Source: an uncultured bacterium (GTDB lineage: Bacteria > Hydrogenedentota > Hydrogenedentia > Hydrogenedentales > Hydrogenedentaceae). From it: a stretch of 64,000 bases of DNA. The notes below the pieces were generated by a model, which was not told the DNA's origin, ran no database searches, and saw nothing but the letters and a program-made list of their open reading frames with translations. Of the stretch, positions 26,343-36,283 are shown piece by piece. The position numbers and the translations under genes are program-made. The stretch is from NCBI GenBank assembly GCA_937124615.1, contig CAKZKR010000113.1, positions 1 to 64,000 on the forward strand, read 5' to 3'. How positions within the stretch are numbered: position 1 is the stretch's first letter; each line of letters opens with the position of its first letter.

Positions 26343-27170
26343 TTATTTTTTAGAGGGAATCATGGGTTCACTAAAAAAAGTAGTTTCATTCAGAAATTCG
26401 AGAGCAAGCCACAAAATAAGCAGAGTTGTGTGAACATTAAGGCCATCCTCAGGAACACTTGTTCCGGAGAAAGACCCATCATCCCGTTGAAAAGAAAACA
26501 AGTGGGATATCTCATTTATGTTAATAAGATTTTTCCTGCCAAGGTAGCATATAAACGCCAGGGCTTCAACTTTTAAATCAGAGGGGAATAATAAAGGCGT
26601 AGCGATAGAGTATAAGTGACGGGTTATGTCATTAATTGCTTGTTGAACATCCTTATCATCAGGAGATAAGCATTTTTGTTCAATAAACCATCCTAATGCT
26701 AAAGCGGAATGTGTAGAGGCATATCCCCCTTCCTCTGATTGCCTTTTTAACTGCATGATTAATGTGTTTTTATCAGGGCATTCCTCTTGTTTTTCAATAA
26801 AAAGGGCTTGTAACTCAAGCCAGATAAAACTTTCCGCTTGTTTCGGTTTTTTCCACTTGATGCCTTTGTAATTTACCAATCTACCATAGATTTCTAATGA
26901 TTTTATATCTTGTGAATCGGGATAACGAGTAAATGTTTTTTTAAATGAAAATTCTTCTGACAGAGAAAAACGGCGTTGCAAGTAGTCCAATAAAATTAAG
27001 TCTTCCACCCTGAAACGAAATTTGTTTTTTTGAATATATTCTATTATTTTATCTCGTGTCTTTTTTAAATCCATCTTTATAGTGGGACTTTTTTGGGAGT
27101 GAATTGGTGGGTTTAATAATAATGCAGTGAGAAACAGTAAGGGAATAATTAAATTAAAAAGTGTTTTCAT
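26343..27170 (-). CDS. Exported alpha/alpha-toroid-like protein
   Basis: 275 residues with a signal peptide (LFNLIIPLLFLTALLLNPPI). The mature part is helical, with features of the prenyltransferase/squalene-cyclase toroid: EEGGYASTHSALALGWFI and a QW-like motif FQRDDGSFSG. No catalytic DxDD or metal site is seen, so a binding or degenerate role is likelier than cyclase activity. It overlaps the permease gene by 4 bases (ATGA type), which ties it to the sugar importer operon. The link with the transporter is context only. Confidence 0.6.
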   Translation of the reverse strand: MKTLFNLIIPLLFLTALLLNPPIHSQKSPTIKMDLKKTRDKIIEYIQKNKFRFRVEDLILLDYLQRRFSLSEEFSFKKTFTRYPDSQDIKSLEIYGRLVNYKGIKWKKPKQAESFIWLELQALFIEKQEECPDKNTLIMQLKRQSEEGGYASTHSALALGWFIEQKCLSPDDKDVQQAINDITRHLYSIATPLLFPSDLKVEALAFICYLGRKNLININEISHLFSFQRDDGSFSGTSVPEDGLNVHTTLLILWLALEFLNETTFFSEPMIPSKK

Positions 27171-28165
27171 GGCCCCTGCTGTTCTTTTATTTTCCCTTGT
27201 AACTTATCCATTAGTACCGCTGATAAAATAACAAATCCCAATGTTACCTGTTGTCCAAAAGTTTCAATACCAATCCAGTTAAGCCCACTGTTTAATGTGA
27301 ATACCACACATAATCCTAACAATGTCCCCCATAACGAACCTTTTCCTCCGCTCAGACTTGTTCCACCGATTACGACACTGGCAATGACAGCCAATTCATC
27401 ACCAACACCGACCTTAGGACTTCCGGAACCCATGCGAGAGGCAAGTATTACCCCTGCTAAGGCTGAAAAGGTACTACATAATATATAAACAAGTAACTTT
27501 GTTTTTTTTACAGGGACCCCGCTAAGTCGAGCAGACTCTTCATTGCCACCGATGGCGAGGGTGTGTCTTCCTATGGAAGTGTAATTTAGAATGATTAGCC
27601 CTGTGAAAAATATCAATCCGAAGATGATGATACTAACAGGTATAAACTGAACCCAGAGTCCTCTTCCTAAAAACAAAAATTCTTCAGGCACAGGACTGAT
27701 AGGTTTGCCATTGGTTATAATATTGGCCAGCCCCCTCAATAAACTCATGAAAGCCAGAGTTACTATAAATGGAGGGATGTCCCATAAAGTTATGATACTT
27801 CCCATTATTATCCCAATAACCATTCCCAGCAGAATCCCTATAAGAAAGGAGAGAGGCACAAAGGACCCCGATATAGAAGCAAAGTGGACAGCCATCATTG
27901 CAGAAATGACCCCGGACATCGCTCCGATAGAACCGATAGATAAATCAATCCCACCCGACATAATCACAAATGTCATTCCCACAGCCATAATCCCAAAGAT
28001 GGATAGTTGATTTAGGATAAGGATAATTGTAGAAAAGGAAGCGAAACCGGGTTGTCCCTGTTTTCTACCTATTATTTCAAAAATAGCAAATTCAATGATA
28101 AGTGTAATGGTTAGTGGAACCCATGACCGATAAAAAAGTTTTTGAATGCTCTCTTTAAGCCACAT
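27167..28165 (-). CDS. Ribose-type ABC transporter permease (RbsC-like)
   Basis: About 332 residues of the branched-chain/ribose permease family (BPD_transp_2) with about ten hydrophobic helices. Seen: FGIMAVGMTFVIMSGGIDLS, the conserved IDLSIGS motif, RHTLAIGGNEESARLSGVPV (the coupling loop) and GSPKVGVGDELAVIASVVIG. It forms the inner-membrane channel of a sugar importer with the ATPase and binding protein upstream. The frame opens at 28261, but the ATG at 28165 is chosen because it keeps an 11-base overlap with the ATPase gene and starts just ahead of the first helix. Confidence 0.9.
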   Translation of the reverse strand: MWLKESIQKLFYRSWVPLTITLIIEFAIFEIIGRKQGQPGFASFSTIILILNQLSIFGIMAVGMTFVIMSGGIDLSIGSIGAMSGVISAMMAVHFASISGSFVPLSFLIGILLGMVIGIIMGSIITLWDIPPFIVTLAFMSLLRGLANIITNGKPISPVPEEFLFLGRGLWVQFIPVSIIIFGLIFFTGLIILNYTSIGRHTLAIGGNEESARLSGVPVKKTKLLVYILCSTFSALAGVILASRMGSGSPKVGVGDELAVIASVVIGGTSLSGGKGSLWGTLLGLCVVFTLNSGLNWIGIETFGQQVTLGFVILSAVLMDKLQGKIKEQQGP

Positions 28166-29663
28166 TCTGTTTTTTATATCCTGTGGCAAACTGCATAATT
28201 TTTTCCTGTGTGGCCTCATTACGGGATAATTCGCCGGAGAGGTGTCCTTCGTGCATGACAAGAATACGGTCGCACATGCCCAGGACCTCGGGCAACTCGC
28301 TGGAAATCATGAGAATGGCGACCCCCTCTTCAAGAAGTCGGTTCATAAGTTTAAATATTTCTGATTTGGCGCCAACATCAATACCTCGGGTAGGTTCATC
28401 AAAAATGAGAACTCGCGATTGTGTGAAAAGCCATTTAGCCAACACTACTTTTTGCTGATTTCCTCCGCTTAAATTCTGGGCGATTTGTTCTATGGATGGT
28501 GTGCGGATTTGCAGGTCACGCACATAATTTTCTGCTACCTGTCGTTCCTTAGCAAGGTTAAGAAAGAATCCATTTGTAATCTCCTTTAGGTTTGCCAATG
28601 TCGTGTTTTCACGGATGGTCATACCTAAAACCAATCCCTGATTTTTACGGTCTTCTGTAAGAAGACCGATACCATTTTTAATGGCTTCCTGTGGAGAATG
28701 AATTTTAACTTCCTGGCCATCTACAAAAATCTTCCCTGTATCAATGGGGTCTGCTCCAAATATAGCCCGGGCCACTTCGGTTCTTCCTGCTCCGACCAAG
28801 CCTGTTAGTCCTACAATTTCTCCTGCATGTACTGAAAAATTAATGTCATAAAAAGCCCCTTTACGGGTTAATCCTTTTACTCTTAAACGCTCTTTTCCTC
28901 GGGGTAGGGACACTTTAGGATATTCCTCGGTAAGTTCTCGGCCTACCATCATCTTAATCAAATCCTCACGAGTTACATCGCAGACCTCGTATGTTCCAAT
29001 ATACTGACCATCCCGCATAACAGTAACACGATTTCCAATTTCATAAAGTTCTTCAAGTCGGTGGGAAATATAAATAATTCCGATGTTTTGTCTTCTCAAA
29101 ACCCTGATAAGTTCAAATAGAGTCTTCAATTCATGGTCTGTCAAAGTTGCAGAGGGTTCATCCATAACAATAATTTTTGCCTGAATACTTAGGGCTTTTG
29201 CAATTTCCACCATCTGCTGTTGTGCAATACTTAACTCTGCAACAGGAATACGCACATCCAGTTTTAATCCGACCCGTTCCAACACTTCTTGTGCTTCTGC
29301 GTACATCTTTTTCCAATTAATAAAAGGGGTTCCCGGAATGCGCGGTTCACGACCCAGAAAAATATTTTCTGCAACGCTCAAGTAAGGAATAAGGTTAAAC
29401 TCCTGATATATCATGCTGATACCCAGTTGTTGAGCATGATACGGAGAAATAATTTGTATAGGTTGTCCTTCCAGAAAAATCTGTCCAGAATCCATGGAAA
29501 CAGCACCGGCCAGAATTTTCATAAGAGTTGACTTTCCTGCACCGTTTTCGCCTATGAGGCAATGAACTTCTCCATAACGCACTTCCAATTTTACTTTGTC
29601 TAGAGCCAGAACCCCCGGAAATCGCTTTGTTATATCTCTCATTTCAAGCAATACATCACTCAT
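28155..29663 (-). CDS. Ribose-type ABC transporter ATPase (RbsA-like)
   Basis: 502 residues with two ABC domains in one chain, as in RbsA/MglA/XylG. N-terminal half: Walker A GENGAGKSTLMKIL, signature LSIAQQQMVEIA, Walker B IIVMDEPSATLT. C-terminal half: a degenerate Walker A GLVGAGRTEVARA, signature LSGGNQQKVVLAKW, Walker B VLIFDEPTRGIDVGAK. It powers sugar uptake through the RbsC-like permease. It overlaps the binding-protein gene upstream by 4 bases. The sugar cannot be fixed from sequence. Confidence 0.93.
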   Translation of the reverse strand: MSDVLLEMRDITKRFPGVLALDKVKLEVRYGEVHCLIGENGAGKSTLMKILAGAVSMDSGQIFLEGQPIQIISPYHAQQLGISMIYQEFNLIPYLSVAENIFLGREPRIPGTPFINWKKMYAEAQEVLERVGLKLDVRIPVAELSIAQQQMVEIAKALSIQAKIIVMDEPSATLTDHELKTLFELIRVLRRQNIGIIYISHRLEELYEIGNRVTVMRDGQYIGTYEVCDVTREDLIKMMVGRELTEEYPKVSLPRGKERLRVKGLTRKGAFYDINFSVHAGEIVGLTGLVGAGRTEVARAIFGADPIDTGKIFVDGQEVKIHSPQEAIKNGIGLLTEDRKNQGLVLGMTIRENTTLANLKEITNGFFLNLAKERQVAENYVRDLQIRTPSIEQIAQNLSGGNQQKVVLAKWLFTQSRVLIFDEPTRGIDVGAKSEIFKLMNRLLEEGVAILMISSELPEVLGMCDRILVMHEGHLSGELSRNEATQEKIMQFATGYKKQNVA

Positions 29664-30634
29664 TTATTCAATCCTTCTGATAATAATATTTCGCGAGTAA
29701 TTAATTTTACGGGTATATATTTTATAGGAGGAATCGGTTTCCCCTGAAAATATTCGTCGATGGTTTCGCTTGCAGATTTTCCAATTTCTTTTGGAAATTG
29801 TGCGATATCTGCTATCAAGGCTTTTCCCTCACGGATTGCTATGCATGCTTCAGGTGTAGCATCAAAACCGACTATTTTGATTTTGTCCTGTAAGCCAGCG
29901 GATTCTACCGCTGCAAGAGCCCCTAAAGCAGAGTCATCGTTAATACCGAATATTGCATCCAGGTCTGTTCGCGAAGCAATCAAGTCCTGAGCAGAACGCA
30001 TAGCTTTATCTCGTTGTCCTTCGCCCGGTACTTTTTGAACAATAGTAATCCCCGGATATTTTATCAATGCATCCTCAAAGCCTTTTACCCGTTCCTGAAC
30101 CGATGTTACAGTGGGATGGTCAATAATAGCGACTTTTCCTTGTCCTTTCAACTGTTCTGCAAGATACTCTCCCAATAAAACACCGCCCTGGTGATTATCC
30201 GAGGCAATGTGACAGATAACATGGGTGTCCTTAACAGCAATGTCCACAGTAAATACAGGGATTTTTTTCTCCATGGCCTGTTTTATAATTGGAGCCATGC
30301 CACTGGAATCGGTAGGGGCTACGACCAACGCCTGAACCCCTTGTAGGATAAACATTTCTATCTGGTCGTTTTGCTTACGCGGGTCAAATTCTGCATACTG
30401 GATTTTCATCAGGATATTTTTTTGTTCGGCTGTTTCTCTCATTGCTCCAGCCAGATCCTGATAGAACACATGTGTCTGTGTTAGCAACGAAGCGCCCACA
30501 ATAGGATGCTTTGTTGTTTTTGGGTCTGTTGTTCCTTTACCGCCCGAACAGGAAAAGGCTAAAAAAATAATTATAAAGACGAACGAATATATATAAAGAT
30601 ATAGGGGTTTAAAAATACACATTCTTATGAACAT
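29660..30634 (-). CDS. Sugar-binding lipoprotein of a ribose-type ABC transporter
   Basis: 324 residues. An N-terminal hydrophobic stretch ends in a lipobox-like LAFSC followed by SGG, so the mature protein is probably lipid-anchored. The rest is a periplasmic-binding-protein type I (RbsB-like) fold: ILQGVQALVVAPTDSSGMAP, IPVFTVDI, CHIASDNHQGGVLLGEYLA, DAIFGINDDSALGALAAVE and GFDATPEACIAIREG. It delivers a pentose or related sugar to the permease and is the first gene of the operon. The first ATG (30634) is kept; a second lies four codons in. No transcription regulator lies nearby. Confidence 0.9.
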   Translation of the reverse strand: MFIRMCIFKPLYLYIYSFVFIIIFLAFSCSGGKGTTDPKTTKHPIVGASLLTQTHVFYQDLAGAMRETAEQKNILMKIQYAEFDPRKQNDQIEMFILQGVQALVVAPTDSSGMAPIIKQAMEKKIPVFTVDIAVKDTHVICHIASDNHQGGVLLGEYLAEQLKGQGKVAIIDHPTVTSVQERVKGFEDALIKYPGITIVQKVPGEGQRDKAMRSAQDLIASRTDLDAIFGINDDSALGALAAVESAGLQDKIKIVGFDATPEACIAIREGKALIADIAQFPKEIGKSASETIDEYFQGKPIPPIKYIPVKLITREILLSEGLNK

Positions 30635-30704
30635 TTCCTTATCCTACATACAACCATTTTAATATACCTCAGAACAACTAATCCAATTGATACAAGAGAA
30701 AGTA

Positions 30705-32432
30705 TTACTTGTCATATCCGAGAATATACCACAAATTATAAGGTAAAGGTTGAGATAACATTTCCTGTTTTATAGGGAGATTATCGATAACAGAAGATTC
30801 CATTCCTTCCCAATTTACAGATATGTTATCAAACCAAGCCCCACTATAAGAACCTTCTTCATTTCCACACCAGACGCCTAACATGATTAATATCGTATCA
30901 CACAATAGGGAATGATAGGGTGTGTTTGGATTTACAATCTGAAATATTTCAGGAATATTGAGGGTGAGATGATGAAAACGATAACCGTAATCCGGTAGTC
31001 TCATAGCGGTAGCCATACCCTCTTGTTTTAATTTTTCAAAGTATTGCTGTTTTTGTGTTATTTCATCATGGTATGCCCACATTTTTGGAATGTGTTTTAC
31101 CCGTTCTTCACGGGCTCCCCAATGCCCAATCCACATCCAGCATAATTTCTTTCCTTTCAATAAAGCTATCCGCAAAAAACCTCCACCATAAAAACTCTTT
31201 TCGTTATTTGGAACATAATACCGTACTTTAATTACAGGTTTTGCGTTATGATCCGGGATTCGTATGACCTGATAGGTGTCTATACTCTCATCATATTGCC
31301 ATGCATGACCTTTGTATCGAACAAACAAATGTAGAGATTGTTCGCCTGTCAATGGATCACATTTTTTTGTTTCCCGGACAAATCCGGGTTCGTGTTCAGA
31401 CAAATACCGTATCGGGAAGAACCAATCCGTGAGTCCTTGTTCAAAATCACCATTTTTAATTTCCGTATAGGGGGTTATTTCGCTCCAGGGCCGGAATGAA
31501 CGAGGGTCCATATCGCGAGTGAAAATGGAAAACTGTTCCGGATATTCGTGTTTTGATTTTGTTCCTAATTGACGACCAAACAATTTTATGCTTGAACCGT
31601 TTATAATGGCCTCCAAAAAATATCCGCGGTCGTTGGATGTGTCAAATTCGGGGTATTCCTCGCCAAATGCTCTGCCGGGAACTAAGGTAGGTAGGACAAC
31701 GAACCGTGTCCCTTGATATTCCCATGCTGTGCGAACGGATGCCTTGACGCCGTTGTGAACATGTCCCATAAAAACATATTGTACATTCCCATATCGAACG
31801 ATGGTGTCCAATAGTTTATTTTTCCGTTCCTTTGGATAGGTATAATATTCTAATTGAGAGAGTCCTACGGGTAATAAATGATAATGCAAAAACACTATTA
31901 CAGGACGGCGCCATGCGGAATGAAGTTCATCATTTAACCAGAGGATTTGTTCTTCAAATTTGTTTTGACCCAATAATTCAGGAGCACATAAGACAATAAA
32001 CCGCCAGGACCCGCAGTCAAATGCATAATTGGGCAAACGAAAACCACATAACCTTTCCTGCATGGACAGGAATAATCCATCATTATGTTTTCCATCATGA
32101 TTTCCGTGGACGAGAGCCATAGGCATTGTCAAGGGTCGCACTGCGTTTTCAAACGCAGAAAAATATTCTGGACGGGGAAAAGCAACAAGGTCTCCATTAA
32201 ATACAACCAAATCTACCTGTTCCTGATTTGCTAAATTTACCGTATCTCGGAGTGTTTGTTCCAGTTCCTGTTCAAATTTTACCGAACTATCCGCAGGACC
32301 TATTTGTGGGTCTGCCACGAGGAATAATCGAACATTCTCGGTTTTATGGGTGAGCGAGGAATAATAATTTGTCGTAGGGCTATCGATTCTCTCAGGAGCA
32401 CATAAGATAACACATAATAAAGTTAGTAACAT
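30705..32432 (-). CDS. Exported calcineurin-like metallophosphoesterase
   Basis: 575 residues with a hydrophobic start (LLTLLCVILCAP). The metallophosphoesterase core (about 35-270) shows the metal-binding set: LVADPQIGPADS, VVFNGDLVAF, LVHGNHDGKH, FLHYHLLPV and FMGHVHNGV. The C-terminal half (about 330-575) is beta-rich, with FEQGLTDWFFP and GAWFDNISVNWE typical of carbohydrate-binding-module-like jelly rolls. It is likely a secreted phosphodiesterase or phosphatase acting outside the cytoplasm; the substrate is unknown. It is 71 bases from the sugar-binding lipoprotein gene, same strand, but there is no overlap to prove an operon. Confidence 0.85.
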   Translation of the reverse strand: MLLTLLCVILCAPERIDSPTTNYYSSLTHKTENVRLFLVADPQIGPADSSVKFEQELEQTLRDTVNLANQEQVDLVVFNGDLVAFPRPEYFSAFENAVRPLTMPMALVHGNHDGKHNDGLFLSMQERLCGFRLPNYAFDCGSWRFIVLCAPELLGQNKFEEQILWLNDELHSAWRRPVIVFLHYHLLPVGLSQLEYYTYPKERKNKLLDTIVRYGNVQYVFMGHVHNGVKASVRTAWEYQGTRFVVLPTLVPGRAFGEEYPEFDTSNDRGYFLEAIINGSSIKLFGRQLGTKSKHEYPEQFSIFTRDMDPRSFRPWSEITPYTEIKNGDFEQGLTDWFFPIRYLSEHEPGFVRETKKCDPLTGEQSLHLFVRYKGHAWQYDESIDTYQVIRIPDHNAKPVIKVRYYVPNNEKSFYGGGFLRIALLKGKKLCWMWIGHWGAREERVKHIPKMWAYHDEITQKQQYFEKLKQEGMATAMRLPDYGYRFHHLTLNIPEIFQIVNPNTPYHSLLCDTILIMLGVWCGNEEGSYSGAWFDNISVNWEGMESSVIDNLPIKQEMLSQPLPYNLWYILGYDK

Positions 32433-32500
32433 AAAAGTTCCTTAAGTTTGTCATGTCTTCTTATAATTATATCGAAGTTTCTTCCAGGATGTATTGTTGG

Positions 32501-32550
32501 GTTTGTCAGACTTATCTGACTTATCGAAGCTGTCCTATTTATCAAAATAT
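32501..32550. repeat. Degenerate 9-base-phased GTCAGAC repeat
   Basis: The words TTGTCAGAC, TTATCTGAC, TTATCGAAG and CTGTCCTAT follow each other every 9 bases. The first two make a hairpin (GTCAGA/TCTGAC around CTTA, 32505-32520). It resembles a decayed member of the family at 5835-5868 and likewise lies between genes. Confidence 0.45.
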
Positions 32551-32552
32551 TT

Positions 32553-32580
32553 TTCAACAACAGTTCCAATGCGATATAAT
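32553..32580 (+). promoter_or_regulatory. Probable promoter of the DJ-1/PfpI gene
   Basis: TTCAAC (32553-32558), 16-base spacer, perfect TATAAT (32575-32580), 44 bases upstream of the start codon. Confidence 0.5.
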
Positions 32581-32624
32581 TTATTGACAGGTCGTATCGA
32601 GATTCAACAAAGGAGATTTTTGTT

Positions 32625-33179
32625 ATGGAAAAAGTTTTGGTATTGCTTGCCCAGGGATGTGAAGAGGTCGAAGCTGTGACAGTAATTGATTTGCTAAACC
32701 GTGCAGGTTTCGAAGTAACTACAGCCTGCCTGGATAAGGAAAAGGTGATACATGCCAGTCATGGAGCATTATTAATGGCACAAAAGACATTGATTGAAGT
32801 TCTGGATGAGGAGTTTGATATGGTAGTTTTGCCAGGAGGACTTCCCGGAGCAGACTATCTGGCGAATGATGAGAGGGTGATTCGCCTTATTAAAAATATG
32901 GCCGATGCGGGAAAATATGTTTCTGCGATATGTGCCGCACCGCATATCTTAGCCCAAAATGGTCTACTTAATGGAAGAAAAGCCACAGCTTATCCGGGAT
33001 TTTTGAAGAAGACAGATTTTCCGCAGATTGATATTTCTGACGAAGCAGTTGTTGTGAGTGGAAATATCATTACGGGAAGAGGTCCTGGAGTTGCTATGGA
33101 CTTTGCTCTAAAACTTATTGAGGTTTTAGGTGGTGAAGAATTGCGAAATAAAGTAGAAAAAACGCTGGTCCGTTACTAA
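32625..33179 (+). CDS. DJ-1/PfpI family protein (YajL/ThiJ-like)
   Basis: 184 residues, full family length. Seen: the N-terminal strand and Glu (VLLAQGCEEVEAVTVIDLL), PGGLPGADYLA, and the nucleophile elbow SAICAAPHILA with the reactive Cys, then a downstream GRKATAYPG. The DJ-1/YajL branch is linked to protection of proteins or metabolites against glyoxals and oxidative damage; deglycase activity is disputed. AAAGGAG lies about 9 bases ahead of the ATG. It is convergent with the kinase gene (7-base gap). Confidence 0.92.
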   Translation: MEKVLVLLAQGCEEVEAVTVIDLLNRAGFEVTTACLDKEKVIHASHGALLMAQKTLIEVLDEEFDMVVLPGGLPGADYLANDERVIRLIKNMADAGKYVSAICAAPHILAQNGLLNGRKATAYPGFLKKTDFPQIDISDEAVVVSGNIITGRGPGVAMDFALKLIEVLGGEELRNKVEKTLVRY

Positions 33180-33186
33180 ACTTTTT

Positions 33187-36024
33187 CTACGGGCTGGTTG
33201 TGCTTTTTTCTTCCATATTTTGTGGAGGGATAATATGAATATTTGTAGTCAGTGGGAAAGGAACACCTATTAGACTTGGGAAAACAATTTCTGCAAAAAC
33301 TGCAGTATATTGTTGAGGTTCAACGGGTATTGTTGTTCGATAAACCCCTTCTGCGGACTCTGAAAGTACTTTGTATCTCCAGCCTTTATTTTCAGGATGG
33401 AAGAGAGTGCCTCTTTTGTCTTTACTGCAGTACCATATGCGACATTCTATTACTTCTTCACTCACCTTTATACGACAATCCCCTTTTGAAGAGAATTCCC
33501 ATTGGAATACAGGCATATTTTTTTGTCCTAACAATCGTTGATAAAATACCTGTATTGTATCTTTGAAATCATATATGCGGAGATGGGTATTGCTTGAAGT
33601 AGTGAAATTGTAAAGGGTTTGTTGGGGTAAAAATGCAAATTCTCGAGATAATTGGAGTTGTGGACAAACAATCCAATTAACAGGTCCGGGTATTTCAGAA
33701 ATAACCTGTTCTGACAGGGAAACGATATCATGCCATTGTTCATTATTGAGTGCGACAATAAGTTTTGGGATTCTCAAAGCCTCACGGTAATAATAAGGGT
33801 CAATTACTTTTAAAAGATTTTCCCCATCCTCTGTTTCTAATAGAGGAAGAAGTCCTGCATCATCCATTTCTGCAAAAAGTCCCGGGAATTCAATCTCATC
33901 CATAAACATTCGCTTTATCTGCTGTTCCAGATGGAAGCCCGTGGCGTTTATGGATACCAGTCCAATAATACGGCTATCTACAGGAGGAACTAACCATGAC
34001 ACAAAGAAAGGGGTGTCGGAACATAAAACAAATTCTTTTAGAGGGATTTCCGAACGCAGATTTTTTAATAATAATTCCTGTATAGCATCCATTGTCCGTA
34101 CTACTGTTTTGACCAAAGGACAGAAAACGATCCAACTTGTGTCGTGGGTCTCAAAATATTGTTTTAAACTCCAACTGGCAAATTCAGCTGGCTCTAAATG
34201 AACAACCTGGGTCGGCGTTCTATAAATCCCGGCCTTATCTCGTGGAAAACCTTCAAGAATAGAAACAACAGACTTGGAGGATACCGCAAGGGAAATGAAA
34301 TAGGGGGGGATCTCACTCATAGGGGTTTCCGGTGTGGAAAATCCATTAGTAAGGACCAGCATCCCAATATCTTTTACCCTCTGTTTGGGAATAATTACAG
34401 TTAGCCAGTGTCGCCATACCGGAGGAACGGTTTTCTCCGGATGCCAACTCTGCGAAGTCAAATCAAGTATATATGCTTTATAACCTTCCCCTTGTTTCTC
34501 TTCTAACACTTCGAATTTATAGTTATTATCATACTCTTTAACATAATTAGATAATACTTTTGAATAATCAATCGGTTCTATTTTTATATCCTGTTTGTTG
34601 ACGCTGGAGATTGTTGTTTCTTTCCCTGGGAGTCGGACTTTGTAGTAATAAATATATGCGATATAACCACTCAAACATAAGGAAACAAGAGAAATCAGTA
34701 GAAGGAAAAAAATGAATAGATTCATTTTGAAATTTGACGGTTGCTGAGGTAACGATGTTATCTCATAAGGGAATGGAGTTGGCATGGGAGTATAAGTTGT
34801 ACCCATAACCGTAGGGGGTGTAGAAATGGGTGTTGGTTGGAGAGATACCCCTGCATTCGTATTTGGCTGTGTTTGCATTGGAACGGTCATTGGGGTAGGA
34901 GATACAGTCGCACTACTGGTATCATAAGGGATATTTGTCCCCGGAGAGATGGGCCCTGTTCCGGGTGGTGTCCTGAAATCCGCTGGCATAGTATTAGGAG
35001 GGGTTGTTCCAGTGGAGGGAGTTTGATATTGTAGTCGTTGACTGTCTGTAGGGGTAATTGGATACCCCGGTGTTACTTCTTTCGGTTGGGGTGTAAATTC
35101 GGTTGATATAATTTCCCCTGTTTCGGATAAAAGCATCGTTTTCTGTTCGGGTGGGACAGATATTTCGCCTGATTCTCTTTTTAATATATCATTTCTGATT
35201 TCCCGAAGACGGTCTGCTACTTCTCTGGCAGAAGATGGCCTAGCTTCTGGATTTTTTAGAAGGCCTTGTGAAATGAGTTTTTCAAGTGCTACAGGTAAAT
35301 CGGGATTTATAAGACGAACAGGCGTTGGGGGGGTATCGGTGTGTTGCCTCATTAAGGCAAGGTAGTTTTCTGCTTCAAATGGTAAACTTCCTGTAAAAAG
35401 GAAATATAAAACTACACTTAATGAATAAATATCCGATTGGGGAGTCGCTTCTTTTCCCAGGCATTGTTCAGGCGACATATATGCCGGGGTCCCTAAAACA
35501 TTATGCTCGCCTGTTAGTGGAGTTAGGGATGTATCCCTCAATCGAGCGAGATTAAAGTCCGTTAATTTTACAATACCATTATTATCTACAAGAATGTTTG
35601 CAGGTTTTATATCTCTATGGACAATCTCTGCTTGATGTGCTAAAAATAAAGCCTCTGCTATCTGTGTTCCAATATCTATGCGTTCTACAAGCGAGAGATT
35701 AGGATTCTCCCGTATAAATCGGTCTAAATTTTTCCCATGCACATATTCCATTACCAGGGCTAACCGTTGATTCTCTTCTACAATATCGTAAATTTGTACT
35801 ATTCCCGGATAGTTCAAACGAGCAGCACTTTGGGCTTCTCGTAGAAAACGAGAGACACGGGCTGGTTCTGATGAGTGTTGTGGGTGAAGTACCTTAATGG
35901 CTACTTCTCGTTTCAGCCGCGGGTCAAAACCACGATAAACAACTCCAAAACCGCCTTCCGCAATCCGTTCATCGATGCGATAAACACCAATATTTGAAGG
36001 TATGTCGCCAGATATTCCAGACAC
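33187..36024 (-). CDS. Membrane Ser/Thr protein kinase with large extracytoplasmic domain
   Basis: 945 residues. The PknB-type kinase domain (about 12-270) has the glycine loop EGGFGVVYRGFD, the ATP-binding Lys in EVAIKVL, the catalytic loop HRDIKPANIL and the activation segment GTPAYMSPEQC. The metal-binding DFG is DFN here (KLTDFNLAR). A long Pro/Thr-rich linker (about 300-430) and one membrane helix (FIFFLLLISLVSLCLSGYIA) lead to about 480 extracytoplasmic residues of unknown fold, perhaps the sensor. It probably phosphorylates cytoplasmic proteins in response to an envelope cue. No partner phosphatase is next to it. Confidence 0.88.
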   Translation of the reverse strand: MSGISGDIPSNIGVYRIDERIAEGGFGVVYRGFDPRLKREVAIKVLHPQHSSEPARVSRFLREAQSAARLNYPGIVQIYDIVEENQRLALVMEYVHGKNLDRFIRENPNLSLVERIDIGTQIAEALFLAHQAEIVHRDIKPANILVDNNGIVKLTDFNLARLRDTSLTPLTGEHNVLGTPAYMSPEQCLGKEATPQSDIYSLSVVLYFLFTGSLPFEAENYLALMRQHTDTPPTPVRLINPDLPVALEKLISQGLLKNPEARPSSAREVADRLREIRNDILKRESGEISVPPEQKTMLLSETGEIISTEFTPQPKEVTPGYPITPTDSQRLQYQTPSTGTTPPNTMPADFRTPPGTGPISPGTNIPYDTSSATVSPTPMTVPMQTQPNTNAGVSLQPTPISTPPTVMGTTYTPMPTPFPYEITSLPQQPSNFKMNLFIFFLLLISLVSLCLSGYIAYIYYYKVRLPGKETTISSVNKQDIKIEPIDYSKVLSNYVKEYDNNYKFEVLEEKQGEGYKAYILDLTSQSWHPEKTVPPVWRHWLTVIIPKQRVKDIGMLVLTNGFSTPETPMSEIPPYFISLAVSSKSVVSILEGFPRDKAGIYRTPTQVVHLEPAEFASWSLKQYFETHDTSWIVFCPLVKTVVRTMDAIQELLLKNLRSEIPLKEFVLCSDTPFFVSWLVPPVDSRIIGLVSINATGFHLEQQIKRMFMDEIEFPGLFAEMDDAGLLPLLETEDGENLLKVIDPYYYREALRIPKLIVALNNEQWHDIVSLSEQVISEIPGPVNWIVCPQLQLSREFAFLPQQTLYNFTTSSNTHLRIYDFKDTIQVFYQRLLGQKNMPVFQWEFSSKGDCRIKVSEEVIECRIWYCSKDKRGTLFHPENKGWRYKVLSESAEGVYRTTIPVEPQQYTAVFAEIVFPSLIGVPFPLTTNIHIIPPQNMEEKSTTSP

Positions 36025-36283
36025 TTTTTATCCTAACCTAATCATTAACCACATTTTAATATATTTTAACTATACCGATAATAACTATCCTAATCCAAAT
36101 ACAATAGAGAAAAAATATCCCTTCCTTTTTTAAATACAATTCAAAAGAAAATAGTTCATTAATTAGTATATGCAAAAATTGAATTTCTTATTATTATCAT
36201 TAATTTCTATATTGTCATCATTAATTAATTGAAGGGTGTAGATGCATTTTTTTGTATATGATGATAAAAAGAATATGAGGGGC

